Source of the DNA: a virus
DNA length: 21,384 nt
Strand: one strand, 5' to 3'
IMG/VR virus record: IMGVR_UViG_3300022602_000480
Location: 1 to 21,384 of that record
Part shown: one piece after another, positions 14,301-21,384 of the stretch
Position numbering within the stretch: position 1 is the stretch's first letter
Layout of the letters: each line of letters starts with the position of its first letter
The notes under the pieces: generated by a model
What the model was told of the DNA's origin: nothing
The model's input: the letters and a program-made list of their open reading frames with translations, nothing else
The model's database searches: none
Program-made: the position numbers and the translations under genes

Positions 14301-14676
14301 GTCATTCCAGGCAACCAGTAGCACATTCCAGTCGGCTATGCTACAGGCGGCCAAGGCATTTTTAGATGCCACTGGAACAAAAATAACTGTAAACAGTGCT
14401 TATCGTAGTCAAGAAAGTCAAACTGCATTGTACGATCGATGGGTAGCTGCCGGAGGAAAAATACCAGAAAAGCCCACTGCCGCCGGAATTACAACACCAA
14501 GTAAGAGTGTGGGCAGTCACGGCGGTATAGCCATAGACTCAAGTCAGTCCACTTTGGTAGCACAGACAATAGATTTAGCCAAATTTGGTCTGCGCTGGGG
14601 CGGAACATTTACCACTCCGGATGCTGTACATATACAGTTGTTGGCCTGGGCACCTGGTCAGGCAATACCACAATAA
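11383..14676 (+). CDS. 5: Baseplate hub spike gp5 with three predicted murein-hydrolase modules
   Basis: A 1097-aa protein (T4 gp5 is 575 aa). Domain order: OB-fold (about 30-130: YMGVVKDNSDPIRSGRLRVW, DFGG, GDPDRGYWFACV), as in gp5/VgrG; a Gly/Asn/Ile beta-helix-like stretch (260-420: HADRNININSKELNINADTV) for the needle; a lytic-transglycosylase-like domain (530-650) with Glu560 in YNES and GATGLIQFMP (574-583); a second lysozyme/transglycosylase-like domain (765-935) with Glu785 in FESKWD and GKYQ (801-804); and an M15/VanY-like peptidase (965-1092) with SAYRS (1005-1009), SHGGIAID (His1046, Asp1052) and DAVHIQL (His1083). Linkers are Gly/Ser/Thr/Pro-rich. Role: puncture the outer membrane and open the wall during injection. 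T4 gp5 has a single lysozyme inserted before the helix; here the enzymes follow it. The ATG lies 22 nt after the hub gene, with no clear Shine-Dalgarno. Confidence 0.85.
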   Translation: MGQINGVVGSKLPKWTDRTRASGIKYDAATYMGVVKDNSDPIRSGRLRVWIPDFGGTEDQEDYWQTVSYASPFFGATFVGPATANNAFNTTNHTYGMWMVPPDLNNQVLCTFVNGDPDRGYWFACVNPTLSHHMVPGIAGAPQAEEDTSHVSATVKKSLLNDNSQTLPVVEFNENDNNAYTSAFYNNPKPIHETQASILFQQGLDRDPVRGAISSSSQRESPSSVFGISTPGRAHGAGDPSNDPNYQAKLQSGTFKTTDYVVKARNGGHSFVMDDGDAAGKDRLVRLRSSGGHTILMNDTEGVMFIINSTGTTWIELAKHGDMNIYNAGSFSVRSQKDINLHADRNININSKELNINADTVINAVSADINISASATALLYGGKTNIGAGGALTAAGSTVTVGSGGAITIAGGTVDINSGADAPEVSSKTLQKTDYPDTSYDSGTGLWNSVTGAASSIVGVFPTHQPWIRSATPGVDPNAIPSQTLPTTVCPPKPGTGPASTVLPPPNGNKLDYGTLRNFGKPNKGDAPWTTDTEFLDKVKSVAAALNADYIDVLAFMYNESAGTYDPGIVNSIGATGLIQFMPATATGLGTTTQALAQLSRVDQMDWVLKYFNYFRFKQKVPNPKLQDLYLCVFWPAAIGQADNYVIAPAGSQVASQNRGLCGPDGSITCASVGAVAAAKVPLVKQALANAGAVNPNGVVQSGSGVAVTDGSGNPVTTGTANTTGSSSGNVGITNAANKSITNQCPSDWLFKPELYKATGPISTSAPYLTQTYATNMLAELAYFESKWDYTLTNPNGILVGKYQVDANYLADAGYVKPDAVAQYGDGTLKQDESWTGTDNINSQADFIANKQIQDSLQNQEFNANYSKLLSNQGIYQSDDICTAAGMLFVAHKYRSADLAAEWRRTGSVANPPAYIGVAGSAEEYYNHGRYAIDVLSAKNSAPATNQAVAKVNPTSIDPNSVLNFTSGTGSLESFQATSSTFQSAMLQAAKAFLDATGTKITVNSAYRSQESQTALYDRWVAAGGKIPEKPTAAGITTPSKSVGSHGGIAIDSSQSTLVAQTIDLAKFGLRWGGTFTTPDAVHIQLLAWAPGQAIPQ

Positions 14677-14686
14677 ATAATATACT

Positions 14687-15073
14687 ATGAAACAATTTTA
14701 CAAAGGTTTTAGCACAGTCCGACGACACAAAAAGTTTCGTGTTACTGACATGAACTTAATCAAACAAGACCTGCTTAATCATTTTAGTGTACGCAAAGGC
14801 GAAAAGCTCATGCAACCCAACTTTGGCACTATTATTTGGAATTTATTGTTTGAACCAATGACTGATGCAGTCCACCAGGCCATAGTAGATGATGTTACTC
14901 GCATAGTCGGATACGATCCTCGTACTAATCTACAGACTATAACCATTAACGAATACCATAATGGCATACAGATTGCTGTAGATTTACTGTATATTCCTAC
15001 TAATCAAACAACTAGTCTTAATCTACAATTTGACTCAAATAATCAAACACTAACCACTAGCGACTTGGTTTAA
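14687..15073 (+). CDS. 25: Baseplate wedge subunit gp25
   Basis: A 128-aa protein, close to T4 gp25 (132 aa). It shows the gp25-like sequence GEKLMQPNFGTIIWNLLFEP (38-57), where the conserved 'F-EP' is the family hallmark, followed by an amphipathic helix (DAVHQAIVDDVTRIVGYDPR) and the beta strands TITINEY and IQIAVDLLYI. The gp25 family is shared by phage baseplates and type VI secretion sheath baseplates (TssE). It docks sheath and wedge to the hub; the historical lysozyme label is not supported by visible catalytic residues. It starts 10 nt after the gene 5 stop with no obvious Shine-Dalgarno, so reinitiation after gene 5 is likely. Confidence 0.9.
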   Translation: MKQFYKGFSTVRRHKKFRVTDMNLIKQDLLNHFSVRKGEKLMQPNFGTIIWNLLFEPMTDAVHQAIVDDVTRIVGYDPRTNLQTITINEYHNGIQIAVDLLYIPTNQTTSLNLQFDSNNQTLTTSDLV

Positions 15074-15093
15074 TATACGTAGTTTTTAACAGC

Positions 15094-15101
15094 GATAAAT
15101 A
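15094..15101 (+). promoter_or_regulatory. Near-match late promoter box before gene 6
   Basis: GATAAATA matches the T4 late box at 7 of 8 positions, in the 49-nt spacer between genes 25 and 6, the longest gap within the rightward operon. Spacing to the gene 6 ATG (15123) is 21 nt, the same as for the perfect box before 7033. A ribosome site AAGGGA (15108-15113) follows. Confidence 0.5.
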
Positions 15102-15122
15102 CTCTATAAGGGATATATTCGC

Positions 15123-18100
15123 ATGGCTATTACTACTCGTCAAACCAATCTACTGGTAAACCAAGACTGGACTACCCTATACCAGAGCTTTCAAAATGCT
15201 GACTTTCAAAGCTATGACTTTGAAACTATACGCAACGCAATGATCAATTATTTGCGTAATTACTATCCAGAAGATTTTAACGATTTTACTGAAAGCTCAG
15301 AATACGTAGCCCTAATAGATCTTATTGCCTATCTAGGACAGAGTCTGGCATTTCGTACAGATCTAAATGCCAGAGAAAATTTCTTTGATACCGCGGAACG
15401 CAGAGACAGCATACTACGCCTGGCCAGTTTAATTAACTACAATGCCAAACGCAATACAGCCGCATCGGGCTATTTAAAAATTGATTCAATTACTACCAGT
15501 GAAAGTGTATTTGACAGCAATGGCCTAAATCTGGCTAACCTATTAATTAATTGGAATGACACTACTAATCCAGACTGGCAAGAACAGTTTACTGCTATAT
15601 TCAATGCTGCGTTAATTACCAATCAAAGTATTGGTAATCCCGGAAACACACAGGACATAAACGGTATAATGACCAGCGAATATAGCATAAACATGGTGCC
15701 TAATGTTATACCTGTTTATAGATTTAATGCAATCATTGAAGGTACCACTACCACATTTGAAGCTGTTAGTGCTACCAGTGCAGGACAAAATTACGTATAT
15801 GAAGCAAGTCCAGCGCCCAGTGGCAAGTTTAACATATTATATCAAAACGATAATCTAGGTAATGGCAGTATCAATACCGGATATTTTTTGTATTTTAAAC
15901 AAGGTGCTTTAAACAATATAAGTCTTAATCTACAACAGAGTTTGCCTAATCGTGTAGTCAGCATTAACTATGATAATATTAACAATTCTGATGTTTGGTT
16001 ATACCAGTTAGACAAAAATAATCGCCCATCTACAATTTGGGCCAGTGTGCCTGCTGTGGCCGGCATTAATATCATTTACAATCAAAGCACCAATCGTAAT
16101 CTATATCAGGTTAATACTCGTGCCAATGACCAAATTGATTTAGTATTTGGCGATGGCAGTTTTGCCAATATTCCACAGGGCAATTTCCAGGCATTTTATC
16201 GCATCAGCAACGGATCTACTTATAAGATCACTCCTGATGAAATGCAAAACATCACCATTACAATAAACTATGTAAGTCGAAATAACACAGTTGAAACTCT
16301 GACGGTGCAGGCCAGTTTACACTACACCGTTACAAATGCCACTGTTAGGGAAACACTTAACGACATTAGAGTCAAAGCACCACAACAGTATTATACACAA
16401 AATCGCATGATCACTGGCGAAGACTACAATCTTTTGCCATATACTAATTTTAGCGATATTATAAAAGTTAAAGCAGTAAATCGCACCAGTTCAGGAATCA
16501 GTCGTTATTTAGATGTATTAGATGTTACTGGCAAATATTCCAGCACCAATGTTTTTTGTACAGATGGTATTTTGTATGAACAAACAACATTACCAAGCCA
16601 GACATTTAATTTTAATTCATTAAATGATATTAACAGTGTAATTTATAATACGGTGTTCAGTATATTGGCCAGTACAGCGGTGAAACAATTTTACTATGCT
16701 AACTACACCAGATATACACCAACAGTTACAGCAACCTGGGTGCAGAACACCGCTGACTCGGGTACCAGTACTGGTAATTTAGTAAACAACAACAGTATTT
16801 TACAAGTAGGATATATAACATCCAGCAATAACTTACAGTATGTAACCACTGGCGCACTGTTAAAATTTACAGCCGGCACTGGCAAATATTTTAATGCACA
16901 AAATATAATTGTTACAGGAACGCTACAATATCCTACTGATAAACTGTATATCTATGCCGCAGTAAGCACAGTTACTAATGGAACTAATTTACAAATTACA
17001 GCCAATATACCAACAGGTGCAGTACTGAGCAGTATTATTCCGGTATTTAAAACAACACTTACCAATATAACCGTGATAAACACCATGGTTAATCTTATTA
17101 AGAGTTACAAAAATTTTGGTCTTAGGTATGATGTCGCAAGTCAGAGTTGGCAAATTGTTGCACCTGCCGATCTAAGTTTTGGTGCATTTAGTCTAGCACA
17201 TCAAGGTGATACATCGAGTGGAAATCTTGACAGCAGTTGGATAGTGTCGTTTGCCTATAACGGAGTCAGTTATAATATTGCTAATCGCAGTTTAGAATAT
17301 GTATTCGAAAGCACAGCTCAAACAAAATTTTACTTTGATCCAGATGTAAAAGTTTTTGACAGCAAGTCAGGAAAAACAATTAATGATCAAATTAATGTAT
17401 TAGGTACAAACACAGCGCCCGACAGTCTGAGTTCAATTGGTCAAGAACAAACCTGGTACATATATGATCGTGTTACAGCACCCGACGGCTATATTGACGA
17501 TACTAAAATTAAAGTCACTTTCCCTAATACCAACAATGGTGTGCCAGTAGATCCAGATCTGTTTACTAACATTGTAAACCCCACAGTCAATGCCAGTAAA
17601 AAATATGTTTACTTCCAAGAAGTTACTGATCAAACCACTGGTAGTTTTATCAGTATAGAACCTGTAGACAGCGCATTGGTAGTATCAGACTATACAACTA
17701 AATCAGCAATCTTAGCTAACCAAAATTTATACATTAACGGACAGATATTCTACGCCACAGCAGAAAATAACTTTTATACTTTGTCAATCGATGCCAATTT
17801 GGTAAGAACACTTACATTGTCTACAGTATATCAAGCCGAAATTGGTCGCCAGGACTTATATTTCCAGTATCAACATAATAGCCCCAGTGATCGTCGCATT
17901 GATCCAAGTCCAAATAACATAATGGACCTGTATATATTAACTGCCAGCTACAGCAATGATTATATTGCCTGGATACAAGATACCACTGGTGCAGTTCCTG
18001 AACCAGCAGTTCCAACTAATGACGAACTAAAACAGGCCTACGGATCAGGTCCTAACAGTCTTGAAAACTATAAGGCCTTAAGCGACACTATCATTTATAA

Positions 18101-18506
18101 TCCTGGCAAGTACAAACCAGTGTTTGGTAGCAAAGCTGATAGTAATTTCCAAGCTACATTTAAAATTGTTAAAAATCCAAATTTAACTATCACAGACAAT
18201 GATGTTATTAGTCAGACTATTGTTGCCATTAATACCTATTTTAACACAGCCAATTGGGATTTTGGCGAAACATTTTATTTTAGTGAATTGGCCACATACC
18301 TGCACAACACACTAGCGCCAGGTGTAGCCAGCATTATTATCGTACCTACTAACACTGATACTGCCTTTGGTGGATTAATGCAGATTAATACTAACCCTGA
18401 TGAAATTATTATCAGTTGTGCCACAGCACAAAATGTACAGATAATCAGTGCTATAACTGCTGCACAAATTAACCAAACACTTGCTGGAACAAACATAATT
18501 GTATAA
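15123..18506 (+). CDS. 6: Baseplate wedge subunit gp6 (enlarged)
   Basis: An 1127-aa protein. The N-terminus is typical of gp6 of T4-like phages: DFQSYDFETIRNAMINYLRN, EDFNDFTESSEYVALIDLIA, then YLGQSLAFRTDLNARENFFD and a block ending RLASLINYNAKR. The gp6/baseplate J-type core follows (VFGDGSFANIPQGNFQAFYR; the MITGEDYNLLP loop near 435; FSDIIKVKAVNRTSSG). The C-terminal region has the conserved ending TANWDFGETFYFSELATYLH and GVASIIIVPTN. T4 gp6 is about 660 aa; the excess lies in the middle and second half (about 530-1000), in strand-rich, Ser/Thr/Asn-rich sequence. Role: gp6 dimers form the inner iris ring of the baseplate and partner gp7 and gp53. It has its own candidate late box and a good AAGGGA site 9 nt before the ATG. 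Confidence 0.9.
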   Translation: MAITTRQTNLLVNQDWTTLYQSFQNADFQSYDFETIRNAMINYLRNYYPEDFNDFTESSEYVALIDLIAYLGQSLAFRTDLNARENFFDTAERRDSILRLASLINYNAKRNTAASGYLKIDSITTSESVFDSNGLNLANLLINWNDTTNPDWQEQFTAIFNAALITNQSIGNPGNTQDINGIMTSEYSINMVPNVIPVYRFNAIIEGTTTTFEAVSATSAGQNYVYEASPAPSGKFNILYQNDNLGNGSINTGYFLYFKQGALNNISLNLQQSLPNRVVSINYDNINNSDVWLYQLDKNNRPSTIWASVPAVAGINIIYNQSTNRNLYQVNTRANDQIDLVFGDGSFANIPQGNFQAFYRISNGSTYKITPDEMQNITITINYVSRNNTVETLTVQASLHYTVTNATVRETLNDIRVKAPQQYYTQNRMITGEDYNLLPYTNFSDIIKVKAVNRTSSGISRYLDVLDVTGKYSSTNVFCTDGILYEQTTLPSQTFNFNSLNDINSVIYNTVFSILASTAVKQFYYANYTRYTPTVTATWVQNTADSGTSTGNLVNNNSILQVGYITSSNNLQYVTTGALLKFTAGTGKYFNAQNIIVTGTLQYPTDKLYIYAAVSTVTNGTNLQITANIPTGAVLSSIIPVFKTTLTNITVINTMVNLIKSYKNFGLRYDVASQSWQIVAPADLSFGAFSLAHQGDTSSGNLDSSWIVSFAYNGVSYNIANRSLEYVFESTAQTKFYFDPDVKVFDSKSGKTINDQINVLGTNTAPDSLSSIGQEQTWYIYDRVTAPDGYIDDTKIKVTFPNTNNGVPVDPDLFTNIVNPTVNASKKYVYFQEVTDQTTGSFISIEPVDSALVVSDYTTKSAILANQNLYINGQIFYATAENNFYTLSIDANLVRTLTLSTVYQAEIGRQDLYFQYQHNSPSDRRIDPSPNNIMDLYILTASYSNDYIAWIQDTTGAVPEPAVPTNDELKQAYGSGPNSLENYKALSDTIIYNPGKYKPVFGSKADSNFQATFKIVKNPNLTITDNDVISQTIVAINTYFNTANWDFGETFYFSELATYLHNTLAPGVASIIIVPTNTDTAFGGLMQINTNPDEIIISCATAQNVQIISAITAAQINQTLAGTNIIV

Positions 18507-18518
18507 TCGGAAGTCATA

Positions 18519-21384
18519 ATGGCATCTATAAAAACTATAAATTTTTTACCTGAAGTATTCAGAACAGATACTAATCAAAAGTTTCTAAATGCTACTTTAG
18601 ATCAACTGTACACTCCGCCGGATCTTAGATCAGTTAATGCCTATATAGGTCGTAAGTTTGCACCTACTTATCGAGCCGGCGACAATTATCAACCAGAACC
18701 AACAGCCACAAGACAAAATTATCAATTAGAACCCAGTGTGGTTGTAAAAAACCCTATTACCAACAACGTTGATTTTTTCAGCAGTTACCCTGATCTACTG
18801 AATCAGCTTGGGTACGATGGTGCTATCACCAATAATCAAGACCGACTATTTTCAGCAGAAATGTACAGTTACGATGGCCTGTTTGATTTTGATAAATTTG
18901 TAAATTTTAATCAATACTACTGGTTAGCCAACGGTCCAGACACAGTCGGTGTATATGGATCTTCTGTGCCAAATTCGGCCACCTACACAGTTATCAGAGA
19001 TGCCAACACCGGGACTTATCATTTTTCTGGATATGGGGTAGCAGAGAATCCTTCATTGCGTTTGGCACGTGGTGGTGTATATACATTTATAGTTAATCAG
19101 CCAGGTTATCCGTTTTGGATACAGAGCAGTCCGGGAACATCAGGATTAAAGGATAATCAGAGTAATCTCAGCAGTAGAGATGTATTAGGTGTAGTTAATA
19201 ACGGCACGGATGTTGGCACTATAACATTTAGTGTGCCACAGAACAATGCACAAGATTATTACGTCACTATGCCGGTGGTATATTCTGCGGATGTTAGTAC
19301 AGCCTTACACTATAATCAAATACAGGGTAGCACTATAGAACAGCTACAGGCCTTAGGCGGACTTGATGGCATCACTGGCAATCTAGTGGGTAAAACTTTT
19401 ATTTTTACCAACACTGACATTGATGCCCTGTATTGGACAGTGGGGGGAGTAACAGTACCAGTTGCACAACGTCGAAATGTCTGGCAAATACAGTTAGTAG
19501 GCACCGCAATTAATCTTATACCTGTACAGACAGTTACAACAAATCAGCGTGTGTATGTAACTGCAGGTAAAACTTATGCAGAATATAGTTTTTATATTGA
19601 TCCTAGCTATACATATTATCGCGCAGTTCCTAACCTAACAGCTACATTAGCCACAGTCTACTATCAAGACGGTGTTGGAGCAAGTCTAGTAGGTGAATTT
19701 AATTTAGTTGCCGCAAATGATTCCACAGTCAATGTTGATACTGATATTGTAGGAAAGGCAAATTATACCAGTCAGACTGGAATTGCATTTACCAATGGTT
19801 TAAAAATAAAATTTGATAACAGCGCCGTGCCTGCCAGTTATGCTGGCAATACCTACTATGTAGAAGGCGTTGGCACAGCTATACAGTTAATAGCAGAAAC
19901 TGATCTGCAGACACCCGACACTTATTTACAAGGTCAAGGACCAACAACTCCCGACTATATTACCATTAATCGCGCCAGCCAAGATCTAAATCCTTGGACT
20001 CGCAGTAATCGTTGGTTCCATATAGATGTTATAAAAGCCACTGCCGCTTACAATAAAAACATTCCGGTATTTGATCAAAATTTACGTGCCAATAGACCTA
20101 TTATTGAGTTTGAAGCCAATTTACAATTATACAACTTTGGCAGAGCAGCCAAAGTACCAGTGGATATTTTCTGTAATGATGGATCTATTACCGATGCTCG
20201 TAATCAAGTTGAATTACAGGTCTATAAAGAAATAATGGGTGTGCCGTTACAAGACGGACAACGAATTATATTTGCTGACGATTTTGACAATACAGTTCGT
20301 AATCAGATATTTGTAGTCAGTATCAGTATTATTAATCTAACTCCGGTAATTACTTTAGAACCGGCTGCAGACAGTGATATATTGGCCTATAATAATTTAA
20401 TAGTATTATCGGGCACTAACTCTGGTGTTGAATATTGGTATAACGGCAATGAGTGGATTGAAGGACAACAAAAAACGGCAATAAATCAAACTCCAATGTT
20501 TGATGTCATCGACATGAATGGTGTTAGTATTGGTGACATTTCTGTATATACTGCTAGTACTTTTGCCTCTACTAAAAACAACCTAGGTACTGTGGTTGGA
20601 GGAACACCTGTTTTTTCTTATGATGTTGGCACAGGCACACCAGACCAGGTCTTGGGATTTCCATTAAATTATAGAACATTTACTCTATCGGGTGACATAC
20701 AGTTTGTCAATAACTTTGACTCTGACACCTTCAGCTACACAGAAAATTCTGCTACATTATCAGCAAATATTAACACCGCAGGCACACTACAGCAAAACAC
20801 CGGACTAACCACATACGATCTAAGAAATGCCTGGACCACAGTGGTAGAACCAAGCCACCAATATCAAACCATTAGTGGTGTATATGATGGTGTAAATCCC
20901 TATTTTAAAATTGATATACTACCACCAACATCGGCCAGTATACCATATATTAAAGTTTATAAAAATTTTATCGAACTAGTCTTTATTAAAGATTATATTA
21001 TACTGCAACAGGGGGTTAATTACTATGTAAAAATTATCAACAGTTCTTTAATAGCTCAAGATCAAATTGATATAACAATTTATAATCCCACATCGGTTAC
21101 TGCTCTAGGCTATTATCAAGTTCCTGAAAATTTAAACTTCAACAGTAAAAATTCTGACTTTACCACATTGACATTAGGACAACTACGCAATCATTTAGTT
21201 GCCTTGGTATCTAACAGCAATAGTATAGTTGGTTCGGCACTAGGCGATACTGTTATAAGAGATCGTTACATAAAAGCACAAGGTGGTAATATATTACAAC
21301 ACGCCAGTCCTATTCTGTATAGCGAATTATTTTTAGTTGATTCGGATACTAACTATTTTAAAGGACTGGATCTTGCTAGACACA
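18519..21384 (+). CDS. Large virion structural protein at the gene 7 position, partial (runs off the right edge)
   Basis: An open frame of 955 codons with no stop before the window end. It starts at ATG 18519, 12 nt after the gp6 stop, with GGAAG (18509-18513) 5 nt upstream. The N-terminus (MASIKTINFLPEVFRTDTNQ, KFLNATLDQLYTPPDLRSVN, AYIGRKFAPTY, RQNYQLEPSVVVKNP, FDFDKFVNFNQYYW) is a pattern I recall from very large structural proteins of aquatic T4-like phages. Residues 174-250 (NPSLRLARGGVYTFIVNQPG then YPFWIQSS) resemble a small cupredoxin-like beta domain seen in phage tail proteins. By position after gene 6 it could be the gp7-type wedge protein, but the sequence does not obviously match T4 gp7 (1032 aa). 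Baseplate/tail location is inferred from context. Confidence 0.75.
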   Translation, partial: MASIKTINFLPEVFRTDTNQKFLNATLDQLYTPPDLRSVNAYIGRKFAPTYRAGDNYQPEPTATRQNYQLEPSVVVKNPITNNVDFFSSYPDLLNQLGYDGAITNNQDRLFSAEMYSYDGLFDFDKFVNFNQYYWLANGPDTVGVYGSSVPNSATYTVIRDANTGTYHFSGYGVAENPSLRLARGGVYTFIVNQPGYPFWIQSSPGTSGLKDNQSNLSSRDVLGVVNNGTDVGTITFSVPQNNAQDYYVTMPVVYSADVSTALHYNQIQGSTIEQLQALGGLDGITGNLVGKTFIFTNTDIDALYWTVGGVTVPVAQRRNVWQIQLVGTAINLIPVQTVTTNQRVYVTAGKTYAEYSFYIDPSYTYYRAVPNLTATLATVYYQDGVGASLVGEFNLVAANDSTVNVDTDIVGKANYTSQTGIAFTNGLKIKFDNSAVPASYAGNTYYVEGVGTAIQLIAETDLQTPDTYLQGQGPTTPDYITINRASQDLNPWTRSNRWFHIDVIKATAAYNKNIPVFDQNLRANRPIIEFEANLQLYNFGRAAKVPVDIFCNDGSITDARNQVELQVYKEIMGVPLQDGQRIIFADDFDNTVRNQIFVVSISIINLTPVITLEPAADSDILAYNNLIVLSGTNSGVEYWYNGNEWIEGQQKTAINQTPMFDVIDMNGVSIGDISVYTASTFASTKNNLGTVVGGTPVFSYDVGTGTPDQVLGFPLNYRTFTLSGDIQFVNNFDSDTFSYTENSATLSANINTAGTLQQNTGLTTYDLRNAWTTVVEPSHQYQTISGVYDGVNPYFKIDILPPTSASIPYIKVYKNFIELVFIKDYIILQQGVNYYVKIINSSLIAQDQIDITIYNPTSVTALGYYQVPENLNFNSKNSDFTTLTLGQLRNHLVALVSNSNSIVGSALGDTVIRDRYIKAQGGNILQHASPILYSELFLVDSDTNYFKGLDLARH

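Noticed and set aside
14672-14679. AATAAATA before gene 25 as a late promoter
   Set aside because: It overlaps the gene 5 stop and lies only 7 nt from the gene 25 ATG, leaving essentially no leader; 7/8 matches are frequent in AT-rich sequence.
1-21384. tRNA genes, CRISPR arrays, insertion sequences or group I intron cores
   Set aside because: I saw no cloverleaf/T-loop motif, no spaced repeats, no transposase and no intron core elements; the GIY-YIG gene is not inside an interrupted gene that I can see.

Overview
The window is a piece of a T4-like myovirus genome (tailed phage with a contractile tail). The evidence is a set of co-linear homologues of T4 proteins: late sigma factor gp55, recombination nuclease subunits gp47 and gp46, and the baseplate genes 48/54-like, 53, hub, 5, 25, 6 and a gene at the gene 7 position. 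Base composition is AT-rich (roughly 38-40% GC by eye). The structural proteins look most like those of marine and freshwater T4-like phages (cyanophage/pelagiphage type), with long Ser/Thr/Asn-rich extensions. The host cannot be named from the sequence; the murein-cutting hub implies a bacterium with a peptidoglycan wall.

Layout: the left part (about 178-6944) reads leftwards. In transcription order it holds gp55, a small AT hairpin terminator, gp47, an SGNH-hydrolase-like gene, gp46, a radical SAM/SPASM-like protein, a second radical SAM protein broken by a +1 shift at an A7 run, and a small GIY-YIG nuclease. The first 177 bases hold no recognisable gene and are more GC-rich. From gp47 to the second radical SAM gene the junctions are 1-nt gaps or 7-8 nt overlaps, so these genes are probably co-transcribed and translationally coupled.

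The right part (7033-end) reads rightwards and is the late baseplate module, one near-gapless operon. It begins behind a perfect T4-type late promoter box (TATAAATA, 7005-7012) in the 88-nt divergent spacer at 6945-7032. A second near-match lies before gene 6. The last gene runs off the right edge.

How they work together: gp55 would direct RNA polymerase to late boxes such as the one in front of the baseplate genes. gp46/gp47 (SbcCD/Rad50-Mre11 type) process DNA ends for recombination-dependent replication, which in T4 is linked to late transcription. The baseplate proteins build the hub (gp5 with the 935-aa candidate), the wedge (gp53, gp25, gp6, gp7-like) and the tube junction (gp48/54-like).

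Most notable points: (1) a gp5 hub carrying three different predicted murein-hydrolase modules; (2) a tandem radical SAM pair plus an SGNH-like gene embedded in the 47-46 operon; (3) a gp55 with a large insertion, no visible clamp-binding tail, and a strong Shine-Dalgarno sequence placed in front of an ATT codon rather than ATG/GTG.
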